From the NCBI RefSeq assembly GCF_031877795.1, contig NC_133954.1:8089256-8153255 (forward strand): DNA of 64,000 bases, in the 5' to 3' direction. Positions 45,561-57,500 of the stretch are shown here, one piece after another (positions within the stretch are counted from its first letter, which is position 1; each line of letters opens with the position of its first letter). This DNA comes from Strix aluco (lineage: Eukaryota; Chordata; Aves; Strigiformes; Strigidae). The notes below the pieces were generated by a model. That model had not been told where the DNA came from and did no database searches. It saw only the letters and a program-made list of their open reading frames with translations. A program made the translations under genes and the position numbers.

Positions 45561-48500
45561 ACCTTGAGAGCAGCTCTGTGATGTTTGAATTCATCCCTTA
45601 CATAAGAGTGTTTAAAGCATCTGGCAGAAGGGGGCAACATAATAACAGCTGCACAAATGTTTGGGGTATTTTTCAAGCCGAATTCTTTTGCATCTGCAAG
45701 TTTTATCCTTTAATTTCATAATGAATGAACTGTAGTAACACTTTGCATTTATAAACTGTAGCATCATTCACTGGAAGATCTCAAAGCAGTTTACAAACAT
45801 TCATTGATTGCTTGACAAGCATGAAACGGAAGGGTAACTGTTTTACAAAATGACAGGAATGAAACAATAAGCTCTTGAATTTAGGGAATACTTCTGCCTT
45901 CCAGTTCTTTCAGCAGATAAGATCGCCGACTAACGGTAGTCATTTTTGTGTTTAATTAATAATGTAATGCATCCAATATCCAAGCTCACAGATAATGGGC
46001 TTGTAATACAGCCTAACATGCCTCCCATATCATTAAGTTTAACTGTCACACTAAATACCAGATTGTCATGCAGCCTTGTCAGTTTTTCTTTCTTTCTTTC
46101 TCATGAGTATGGAACAAGAGCAGCTGTGGGGAAGGAGAAGCTGAAGAGCTGAGATGATGCAGTGTGGCAGTAAAAAACCCTTGAGGGACAAAAATCATGG
46201 CTTATTCACCATCACGGCTTTGAAGGAACAGTGAGGCAGTGAACACTTGCAGCCAGCCCCTGGTGTTGCGTCTATCACATTGCAGGGCTGCTTCCAAGAC
46301 TGTCTGGTTTTCTTTTTGCTATTTTTTAGATGCAAAAGAGGACGAGGTTGGGTTTTTTTCAAGAAAAATGTTTGTTTTTTAAAGATTTTTTTTTCTCCTT
46401 TAACAATGAAATACCCTCAATTACGAGGAATGGAACATGTTTCAACTTGCAAAAATTATCACATAGCTTATTACATTAGACATAATCCCAGTCCTCCATG
46501 TAATCATTCACATGGGCCCTGCACTCCCCTTTCCAGCCCTCGGCTGTTTCTCCAGGATGTGCCGTGGCCCCTGAGGACATCTTCCCTTTGCCAAGACAGG
46601 GGAGGCAGCCTGGCTCAGGATTCTGTCCCTAGAGCCTGAAACACCCAAATTCTTTCTGCCATGCAGCAGAACGACCATAGTCTCCAGGCAAAATACTTCA
46701 GATGACTATTTTGGTCTTCAGTCAAACTGGTTTGATTTTTAAATTTCTACCAAAATAATCAGTTTCTTCAGGAAATTATTTTTGACCACATCTATTGCTG
46801 TGCTGCTTGCAGTGCTGAGCTGCCATTCCCCAGGCCTCTGGCTCTCATTTTTCTTCATGAAGATTTATAGTAATTTCTCCCATATCACTGATTCCTTCAT
46901 AAGAGAAAAGATCACTTCAGGGACCTACTTCTGTCTCCAGCTACCCTGTTTAACACCTCCAAATATTCCTATTTATGAACTAACATCTGGGTCAGTCTAC
47001 ATAGCATAGTTTGAAAGCCATTAAGACAGATGCCTGCATTTCATTAAGCAAGATTTGATAAGATGGGTAGGGTTACAGGGCAAGATTACTATGGGAATTC
47101 AGTGAGTTTAAACCTTCACTCCAGTTAATAAAATCAAACAATACATCATAAAAGTGTCTGGAAATTGGCTCAATAATTGAAATAGAACTGTGTGATGGAT
47201 GGAGATTTATGGACGTTAATGCAGAAGCAGGGCTACATTAGAACATCATATCTGAGTCTCTTCTGAGTCCAGACCCTCGAGTCCAAAACTGTCTTTTGTG
47301 CTGGTTTTAGGTAGGAGATTCTTTTCCAGAATGAAGAAAACCTCACAGAATGGCTGGTCCAGTTTTAATCTGAAACATCACTGAACTGTCCATGAAATCT
47401 CAGGACCGTCAAGTGTAATGATGTGATTGATGTTTACACAGATGTCTCTGAACTGGCTCTAAACTGAGCTGTGGCAGCCTGGATCTCAGTGCAGGTGAGC
47501 CAGCAACGCTACTTTGGTAGGCTGTACCAAAGCCAGCACTACGTTAATGTCCGTACTCCCATTCACGGCTGCCTGACACACGCTGCCATCTCCACCTTCC
47601 ACAGCAGTGTAGACATACTGTGTTGTTATTATACTGAATAATAAAATCAAGGTTAAATTTAGCCATTAACCATCCAACATTTTTTCGCCTCTCATCTTTA
47701 TCCTGAACTGAAATATTCAAGGAACTGTCATGTCATGTCCTTTGTGTCCACCAAGACTTCTCTCCAGGACTGATCTCTTCTTCCTCAATCCGCTGCTTCT
47801 CAGATCGTATGGACTTTTGTCCTAAATCTTTGTTCTCTCAGGAGCAGACAGGGAGCTCTCCCTCCTCTAGAGAACTATGGATTCTCCCTCAAGTCCATTC
47901 TTCTCCCTCAGCCTTGATAGCAGCCCTTGGTCCTAGCTGTTTATAGGAAGTGTCCCCTCTGCAGCCTTAATGAAGTGTGTGGCAGTCCTCCTCATTAAGA
48001 CTCAGTGTTGTCAATAAAAGAGTCATTAAAGTAGTTTGATGAGGATTGGGAGAAAGAGAAGAGGTGCTACAACACATCTACAGGGCAGAGGGCAGCTCCA
48101 TCACACATTGTAGCCAAACAGCAAGGGATCAATATCACCTTTGCATTAAACTGAAGCCCATCCGTCAGCCTGAGGAACGGCAGCCTCCACAGGAGCTCAG
48201 CTCACTGCTCATTCCTGGCTTCCTATCTTTCTAATCCTTCCCTTTACAGAGTCTCCTTCCCTCACTGATCCTGGCCAGCTTTTGCCAGAGGCTGTAGAAA
48301 TGCTGTCTCAGAGCTGTGTCCTGTTTAGGATTCCAGTGGTGTTATCCATGCCCTGCATCGACCTTCAGGACCACAAGTGTCTGAGAACAGGCTGTTGGGA
48401 GATGCCTCCTCCACGTTGTCACCTCACAGACCACCTCCACCCTGCGGATCACTGGGGGTACTCCCAGAGACAGACCTCCTTGCCACAGACCGCCTCCTCA

Positions 48501-50834
48501 CGGGAGATGTAGGAGTGGAAGGACCAGTGGAGTCCATTCACTCTGAAGGGGAGAGGATGTTTTTGCCATATGAAAAATAAATGGGTGCCTGGTCTTCACT
48601 GGCTCATGTCCATAGGATTTCCACCCATGTGACGAGGGTATGTGAATCTGGACTCTGGACTGAGGCCTGTACTTGAACTTGAGCTTGACATACTGTCAAG
48701 TGTTACACAGGAAGAATGAAGCAGGGGAGGAAACCTGGGCCTCTCCACTCCTGGGTTAAGACTCCGAGCTTCCTTCCTCCCTCTCAGCGAAGAACTGCTG
48801 ACTCTGCCTTTCTGTTTCTGGGGTGCTGTGCACAAAGCGCTACTGTTGACAACGGCAGCGTGGACCTGGATAACCTGAACACTGGCCCAGGCACCAACAT
48901 TCCTCTTCGTTTTCCCAGGGTCTTCTTTTGAGATGTTGTGTTTCTCTTCTATACTTCATCTTGTCCGGTCATTCTATAAACTCTTGCAGGGGTTTATGTG
49001 TGCTAGTGGAACGTTTCAGTGGGCTCCTACTGTAACTAATGTGTTGGTGTGATGAAAAACAGTTACTATACATTCACAGATCCTCTAATAAATACATCTC
49101 AACACACCTGCTTGCTTCCGAGAAGCCTTCACAGCAGAGAAAATGCAGCATGTCGGGAAGGTAAATGAATCCAGAGCCTGACAGTCTAAGCCAGGAGCAA
49201 GGTCCAGTCATTTAGTTTGGCTTTGGGACCAGATCTGTTTACCATAACTCAGAGCTGCTGACATATTTTTGTTTCTCTTTGGCTCCAGAAACCGATGAAC
49301 AGTAACGTGCAAGCCCTTGTGAAGCAGAGGTGCAGAATCAAATTATGAAGACAACCAAAGACCACTTAGCTTTAAAAAATGAAAGAGGCTTTATGAGGAT
49401 TGTAACCAACCTTCAACTGAATGACTTAGTCACACGAAAAGATACATGAGCTGTTGGACAATGAAAATGACATAAGCATGTAAACTCTGGGATTACAGCA
49501 GAGCATTAGCATGGCATAGCTGATTAGTAAACCAGGAGACATCATTCAAGCAGTCAGGTGCATTACCAGATTGGAAAGTTGCCTTTTTTCTGAGTTGTTG
49601 GTCACTGTGAGAGGCAGCAAATGATACCCAGTGGCCCAACAATTTGCCCTGGAATGGCAGGAGCTGTGATACAGAAATGGATGGACTAGCATCTGCTCTG
49701 AAAAAGCAAGAATTAGAGTCTGCTCTGAATTGGCAGGAGCTACAGTACCGGGAAGAGAGGACAAAAGGGCAAGTCAGTGCACTATCCAGGGATATTGAGC
49801 AAGATGAATAAAGGGGCTGGAAATGTACTTTCAGTGCTGCAGCACCAGACTACGGGAACAAATAACCTGATCCAGTTTAATGAAGCCTGTGATCCTCCAC
49901 CTCCTTTGTGGAATGGGTGTCCCAGGGTCAGCGTGTGCCCGCACAAGCATGCACACATCCTTATCTTATCTAATTACTCGAAGTTTCAGATTAATTTCAG
50001 TGCAGCTGCTTGAAAGGGCTGTTATCAGCCAGGGCTTTGTGGTTTAACCTTGTTACCCTTTTGTTGTTAACCTTTCCGAATGGCAGCGAGGGGAAGGCTG
50101 AGATCCTGATGTGCTGGAGGAGCAGGGAGGGGGCAGACGGGAACTGGTGAGTCTGCACCCCCCCGTTTTTTTGTGCGTTCAGCTCCACTTCAGGCTGGGT
50201 GACAGGACAGCTGGCTGCTTACCTCCACTGACAGGCGCTGGTACCCAGCCACACAGAACAGCCCATAACAGGGACACGTCTCCTGCCAACCTCTCCAGAT
50301 CCTTTGATATTTCCGACAGCGCAGTAAAGGACTCTGACTCTCACATTTTACCTTGCATCCCTCAGCTCCTCTAAGGCTGCCCTGCTTTGTTTCCATAGCT
50401 ACACCCAATCGCATCTGGCTTCCTGTGAAATTGGATTTCAAAGCAAGACAAGCCTTCAAAGGAATTTGTCCATTTAACAGAATATCATTAGGAGAGAGTC
50501 TGTCTGCTGAACTTGGGACCTAAAATGATTAAGGTGGGGCTTTTATCATGTAGGGAGGCAGCTTTACATCTACAGCCCGTAAAGCTTGATGCTACATAAC
50601 AATGATGCAGTGGAAGTTGCCAGTCACTGCCAGAATCCCCCATCTCCTTCCACCTGACCACGAAACTAAATTTGTAACCTATTCACACACTCAAAAATGA
50701 AAGTGGCAAAAAAAAAAAAAAAAAAGAAAAGGAAAAAAAAGGTCATTTGCCTGAAAATCAGTCTGCCTGGCTTTATCTGCAGCTGCATAAGGTTGAGTGG
50801 AAGGCTTGGCTTTGGGTAATAGCACCTATGTCTC
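45561..50834. other. Intergenic DNA, no gene seen
   Basis: No gene recognised. A segment at about 45765-45800 (GGAAGATCTCAAAGCAGTTT, then ACAAACATT) is typical of ancient amniote SINE/L3 remnants. A CTCF-like core is at 45624-45636. A run of A is at about 50708-50725. TGATTGAT at 47424-47431 is a HOX-PBX type octamer. Confidence 0.4.
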
Positions 50835-50905
50835 CATGGCAGCTGAGGCTCTATGCCTCAGTATTCCTCAGTAAAATGGATTTAATAATAACAACAGCTG
50901 CTGCA
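50835..50905 (+). repeat. MIR-like SINE fragment, 3' half
   Basis: 'atgcctcagtattcctcagtaaaatgg' followed by 'atttaataataacaac' is the MIR 3' half ('cctcagtttcctcatctgtaaaatgg' then 'gataataa' in the family). Short and old. Confidence 0.55.
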
Positions 50906-53900
50906 CGGTCAGCCTGGTCTTAAAATCTTCCTGTAGGGCCTGAGGGAAACGTTCTAGGTGCTGGGTCCTGTTTCCAGCTGCCAGGACCATGGGATGGATG
51001 TGTGGTCCAAGAGCATCCAGGGTGCATCAGCCTCCACACATGAAAGCAGTTTCAGTGCTGTATGATAACCTTAAGATCTGCAGCAAAAGACCAAAAATCA
51101 CATCTGCAGCACATCTCAGAAGTTGAGCAGAAAAGATCTGGAGCTTTACTGACGCTGTAAACACTGCAAGAGCAGGAAATTTGTTGGGTGAAATCCCCAT
51201 ATGCTCTTAAGCAGTGATCACACCCAAGACAGAAAAGGAAGGCAAACCCACAAAACACACCTGCAAAACAAGTCACTGCTATCTTGACATGAGGAAAAAT
51301 TTCCTCCAGACCCTAAATGTGGTAAATCAGTTTAACTCTTGAGCAAGACTTATTGACCAGGTATCTTCTAGTTCACTCTTTACAATACTATGCTTTCGGG
51401 TTATTGTATGAGCTACAGAAATGTAGAGAACGTGTGAGATGACCCTTTTCTTTGCAGTTGCATGAACATTTCTTCCTCTGAGATTTGCATTGATCAGGTT
51501 TTATTGATCTTTCTGGCATATCTGAAGGCAGTTTCTTCCGTCTAAGTGACTTAGTTCATTCCTTTATAAACTCATTTTTAAAGTTAGTCAGTCTCAGCAA
51601 GCAGCGGCTTTTATTTGTAGTCTGTAATGAACTGACTAGGATTTCTACACAGACGTGTTTAAATATTTATCCCTAAACACCTCTAGGTGAGAACACATAT
51701 ACAGATCCATCTACCATACACATCCACCTACACGCGCTACCAATTCTTGCGTGCAATCAGAACCACTCAAATGTGTCAGGAGCCTCAGGCAGCTAACAGA
51801 GATCCATGTTTTGCTCCCATAGGAGACTCTCAATTTTCTAAATCCTGGCTCATGAAACCCTACCTGACTAGGAGATGTAATAGGGAAGACTACTGCGATG
51901 TATATGCTTTCTAGCAAGGCAACCTCCCCTCTGACCTGCAGTGACATTTTCTGTGCTTTAAGGCCTCTGTGTCTGCTGAAGAGCAATTTCTTGTACATGT
52001 CGTCCTAAAATCAAGAACTCGCTGCGGTGGTGTTGTCAGTGTGGGCGAGCCCACGCAGAGGAGCACGAGGTAAAGAGGCAAAGACAGAAACTCAGAGTAG
52101 AAAACCTGTAAGGACGTGGTCTGTCTCCAGGTTGTTCTGAAATTACGTGTGCGTGCAGAGCAGAGCCAAGTGACAAATCAGAAGTGGTGGTGTGTTTCTT
52201 TTCCCAGATCCGGAAAGCAATTGAGCCTCCCTAAGCAAGAGAGAAAACACACTGTCTTCTCTTCTTTGTGACTAAACCCCAAACGGCAGCTGCCACTTCA
52301 GCGTTGCCACGCGGAGAGACTCTCCACAGAAGACAGTGCAACGTCACTTCTCTGGTAAAGCAGCTGCACACACTAAACATGGTCGTGGTCATTGTATCTT
52401 CACTTCTCCTTTAAAGTCATCCCTTTTGACAACGGTTATTTATATGTGAGTTATTGAGGTGTTGTCCCCATGCATAAAAATACATATTTCAACCAAAACG
52501 TCGCAAAGGAACTTTGCAGCGTTTCCCCTTTCACTCCACTGTCTACAATGGAGACAACGCACTAGAATTACAGGCACACACCCCAAACCAAAAAACACAA
52601 AGCACGGTGCTTCATTTTATACCTGTTCTTTATCTGTTTTGTACCGATAACTAAAAGCATAACAGTCTTTCCCCTTGTTTCACCCACTTGTCTCAGAAAG
52701 GGGGTCACAAAGCATGTTAGCAGCAGAGAGCATATGGAGGAGAATCTCTCTCATGTATTTCCATCTCTTCCATATCAGCCTTTGCCCGTATAGCTCTTAT
52801 ATCACATGCGTGAGATGAGCCTGAAACACACAGATTGCCTTGACTAAACCGAGCAAGAAGCTTGAGGCAAATCTGGAATGTGCTCCAGTTTCCTTCATCC
52901 AAGGCCTGCTGCCCAACAACTTTATTCCATCCAGGTGATGCATCCAGAGAGCTGTAAGAATCTGATTCTGCAATTATTTGGAAATATGCTCAGCCTCATG
53001 ACATGGCGTTGTCCCTCTGGCTTCAGTGGGGCTGTAATGAAGTGTTTGTGTATCTCGGTCTTTGCAGGCTGGGAGCCCAAGGCACACTTTTTTTTTCCTT
53101 TTTCCCTCCAGATTGTGCTTTGCCAGCTTGTGATAATTACTGTGGCAGGCTGGCTTGCCCAGAGTGGGAGGACAGCAAAGCAGCAAGAGAAGCAGTTTTA
53201 GGGGGCCTCCTTGGAGAGTTCAGAGTGGCCCTGCTTCATCACATTATGATACACTTTAGTCCACAGGCCTGGCTCTCCACTGTCAGGAGCTGTGCTGTGC
53301 CGCTGCTGACAGCAGCAAGCACTAATTCTTGTGAAGCTCTGTGGTTTTCTATCTGTGGCCAACACAGCTGGATTGCATCCTTGCATGCCATCTCCAACAT
53401 TTGCTATGTTGGGAAAATATAATTAAAGATTACATGTCAGGCATAAAACACCAGAAAAGTAAAAGTGGCAAGCATGTTCAGAATAATCTTTTCTGTGGGC
53501 TATAATAATAAATATTTGTTTGATACTGGGATATTGCAAAGAAAGGACTGGATCCTGTACACTTAACCTATGGGAAATCTTAAACTGGTCCTTGGAATCA
53601 TTGATGAGCTTCAGATAAAGATGACTGTCTTTATGTTTGTCAATATTGAGCCTAAAATTTGGGAAAGCAAGAATGAAAAATAATAGCTGTATCCTCACAG
53701 TCAGCTTGTGCTAATTCATTTATATAGAAGAGGAGCAGATGCAGGGCTGTGGGTTAATCTAATGCGATGCCATTTTTGTTTTGTAGAGTGCAGTTTGCAT
53801 TTATTGCCTGTCATAAAGCAAGTTAAAGTGCGCAACCCTGTTATTTCTCTGGGCAAGACATAGAAATATGAATGGCTATTACAATCTAGCCCCCTTCCTA

Positions 53901-54180
53901 TGCAGGATGCAGGAAGAGGGGAAGTTTTATTGCAGAACAGCCAAGCACCATTCCCTTCCCCTGCACATTAGAGAAGGGAGCCTGCCTTTGCCTGGAACAA
54001 ATCCAATCCCCAACTCCCCTTGTGCTAGGAACAGGCACAGGAGGTGAAATCAATGGCCAGGCAGAGCTCAGGGGTCTGCTCTGGCAGCAGGTGCCCTGAG
54101 TTGGGTGATAATGAAGAAGGCTCATGCCTAAGTGCCACCTGATTAAAATGCTGATGCAGGAGCCCAGGTTCAGCTGGGCT
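50906..54180. other. Intergenic DNA before SKAP1
   Basis: Unique-looking sequence with no recognised gene. The longest frame (139 residues at 53003-53422 on +) lacks any motif I know. Confidence 0.4.
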
Positions 54181-54189
54181 ATTTCTGGG

Positions 54190-54474
54190 GTGGGATCAGA
54201 TATTTTATAGCTTGTTGGCTAGAGCTTGGGCTCTCAGGAGTGTGGAGGTGCTCAGTGTCCAGGGGAGCTGGGCATCTTGGTTGCCTACAAGGCGATAGAT
54301 TGAGCTGGCTGGGGCTGGAGGAGGAGGAGGAGGAGGTATCTGAGCAGAGCTCAGTGGTTCCTCCTACCTCTTTTGGGGTGTCTCCGCCCTCCTTGCTTTC
54401 TTCCTCCCTGCCCCCGAGGGACAGGAGCAGTAGCAGCAGGTTTGACTCTTGTGGAAAGGAAGGTGGCAGGTATC
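54190..54474 (+). promoter_or_regulatory. SKAP1: SKAP1 promoter region and 5' untranslated leader (predicted)
   Basis: A TATA-like TATTTTATAG lies at 54201-54210, 265 bases before the SKAP1 start codon. Between it and the start there is no other ATG on any frame, so a transcript starting near 54235 would use 54475 as its first AUG. A GGA trinucleotide run is at about 54319-54335. RUNX-type TGTGGA and ETS-type AGGAAGG cores are present, which would suit a T-cell gene, but such short sites are common by chance. No CpG island is seen. Confidence 0.4.
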
Positions 54475-54508
54475 ATGATCCCAGAGGAGATTCAGAGGCT
54501 CCTGGAAG
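54475..54508 (+). CDS. SKAP1: SKAP1 exon 1, coding part
   Basis: This exon encodes the first 11 residues plus one base of SKAP1 (SKAP55), the cytoplasmic adaptor that joins ADAP/FYB1 to integrin LFA-1 activation below the T-cell receptor. The peptide MIPEEIQRLLE matches the human start, which has PEEI and LLED with a slightly longer lead. The last base G joins the AT of exon 2 to make the aspartate of the LLED motif, so the splice phase agrees. The donor is GTAATC at 54509. The start is firm: A stands at -3, and no ATG occurs upstream in the frame or in the nearest 240 bases. This gene sits next to HOXB1 in other vertebrates, which supports the call. Confidence 0.9.
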
Positions 54509-57500
54509 GTAATCACAAATTCCTCCTTGCTCATCTTCTGCTTCGTGGGAGAAATCTGTTGTGGTTGCAGGGGATGAAGTTGAAAAGCTTTTTGCACCTC
54601 ACTGTGCTGAGCCAGAGAGATGAGTGGAAGGATGGTGGGAGCTACTTCTCTAAGGCAGATGGTTTTGAGCTTTATGTAAGCCTTCCCTGTCTCTAAACCC
54701 AGTGAGAGTGCAGGGGATGTGGCTGCCTGCCCTGGTGTTTTGGGGGCTGTTCTCCTGTTGTTCCGGAGTTGGCAGGTGGGTCCATGCCTGCATTAGGGGT
54801 GGGGAAGCCCTTTGGTGGTTCCAGAGCCTGTGTAAGGGGAAGAGAGTGTATGTAAGATTGAGGGATTTCTTCTGGGGTGGTCAGAAGATGTCCCCACTGA
54901 GTGCTTTCTGTTAAGTATTGAGGCTCCACTGGTGAGCATCACTAGGGTGAGACAAGGGAGAGGATACAAGAAGCTTGTGTGTTACAGCGAGCCCTCTCAC
55001 AAGGCTTTTGTTGTGGCTGTGATAGTTGGTGTCTCCTGGCTTTAGAGGTTACGCAGGTGTTGTATGTCGTGCTGGAGATGTGGTGAGCAAGCTCGTTTGG
55101 TTGGGGCTGCATCCTCAGGAAAGCTTCAACCCCCCTGAAAATGGGGGTACAGCTGAGAGAGCAGTGCTGGCTTCGAGCCCCATCCTGCTTGGTACTTTGA
55201 ATGTGACCTCCTGAGGTCTCTGCTTTGGAGTGAATGAGCTGTGTTGAGAGCTGATAGCATTTACTTCTGTGTGTGAGATGGCGGGTGTGAGGCTTCTGAA
55301 GCTCTTTTTCATGGATCTCTTCAATGAGTGGAGATGTTACAGCTCACGTTTGTGAAGTGGTGGGTCAGGCAAGTAGAAACCATGCTGAACTCTTCTCTTG
55401 AAATATGCTTCATAAGAAAGTTCTGGACGGACCTTTGCAGCCGTTGCTGACCCCGTGGTGTGGTAAGCAAAGGCTTGGCGAGAGAAGTGCCACGTAGAGG
55501 TAACCACACTACAACCTGCCCCTAAATAAAGCTGCAGCAGCACCGCGGGCTGGAGCAGCGGTGTCAGCCCCGTGATGAACAACACGTGCACGTGGTACTG
55601 GCACATCCTGCTACTGCAGGTGTGGGTTGGGTGGTGGGGAAGGTGTTGTCGGCATCTTGCTGCTCCCCACTTGGAGCAGTTGTGTTTGGGGCTGGCCCTG
55701 GCTGCTGCAAGGCTTTGTGACCTTTTGTTTCCTGTTGCGATGGCTCCTGGCAGCCCAGAGCACTCGCCCCTTCCCCGCTGAGACGCGGGATAACTTCCAG
55801 CCCTGGGATCTGTCAGTCAGAGAGAGCGACCATGTGCAGCCTCCAAGCCCGTCAAAGCTTTCTTCCAAATGCTTTGTGTCTTCCTCCAGATGTAGGTGTA
55901 AATTTTCTCCTCTGTTTTTTAATCATGGGGGCTTCAGTGAAGTTCACCCTTTCACGTTTTTGATATGCAGCACTTTATTGTTCAGTGCTGACACTTTTGT
56001 AAACAACTCATTTCTGCACCTGCCACCTTCCTTTAACTTAGATTATTTTCTTGTTAGCTGACTGTTTTTAATTGAAGGCTTCAGATCTCCTTCTAAAGCA
56101 CAGCCTTTATTTGCTGACAGGTATAGCAGGCTATGAATGGAGATTAATTGCATGTCACATACCTCTGTATCAAACTTGCTGTGTCTTAACAATCTATAAG
56201 GTCTCGAGGCCTTCCAGTGGCTGCGGAGGTTTCTAGCTACACAGGCTGGAAATGAAGGAGCTTAAGCTTTTACAGTGTTGGCAAACTGTGTTACTGTAAG
56301 AATTCTTGTATTTAAAATAAAAATCACAAGTAGAGGAGGAAACGTACTGATGTACAGGCAATATCATCTGCTTCCTTATATTAAAGTTTGGTCTGTAGTG
56401 CAGGACTGCTTACATAACGCACAAAAGCAGGTAGTCAATGGCTTGCTAGTCACAGTTATCACGTGTTCTTATCACGTAAGACATCTCTGAGGTTGCCGTG
56501 GTTGAAAGCCAGCACAATATGGCTATTCTCTCTACATTGCAATCCTGCAGCACTAATGAGTACTTATTATTTTCTGTTTATGAGTGGCTGTGGTTGCAAC
56601 AATTAAGTTCCACCTTGCAAATCAGCAACCCAAGTTTCATTAACGCTTTGTTGCCAGTTAATTGCACAGGGTTTCACTTCTGGCTCAGGTCCCTTTTACA
56701 GCTATTTTTGCTTAAGGGTATTTCATGTTTATTTTTCACAAATTTGTTCTGAAGGCTGAAACAGTGGTTTTAAAAAATGTGATACATCTCTGACAAACCC
56801 AGGGGTTCTGGTTTTCTTTGTAGAAGCAAAGGCAGGCTGGCAGCCTGATTATCTTCCCTTCACCTGCCTTGCTTGATCCTCTTCGTTTCAGATGGTAGGT
56901 CTGGAAAGCCGTTTTCTTGCTGGAGTTTGGGCAAGAGGAAGGACAGAGCAGGTGCTGCACTGGGAGACTGTGACTGCACCTGCACAGCATAACAAAGCTG
57001 GTAGCTGCTAATTGCAAAGCAAGCAGCCTCAATGCTGTTTTAAAAATAAACAATAAAATGCTCTGTCTTGTGAGGGCTCCTAAGCCACAGTCAGTGTTGA
57101 TGCAGCATCATGAGTAGCTCTGGAATCTAAATATCAGGGAATTTGGGGTGGAGACTTAGAAGCTGAAAATTTGGGAAACTGTTCTCAGTTCCCCCATTGT
57201 CCATTGCCTAGGGGAGAACATCCCGCTCAGCCCATTGCAGGAGGATGGATGAAGATTGCTTCAATTCTCAAGGCTTTCTCTGACTCAGCCCTGCAGAAGC
57301 AGGAAGGGACATCTGAAAAATATTTCACAATTAAACCATCCTTTCCTTGAGCCCGCAGAAAAGTCGAGGAGCACTGGGTGTGATAGTTCATGGCTTTTAT
57401 TTTGACAGGTGGGACAGGGGATGATACAACTAACCTTCCAAATCCCTGGCTGTCTTGGGATGTATCCTGGAAATATATTAATATAGTCTCAGGGAAGCTC

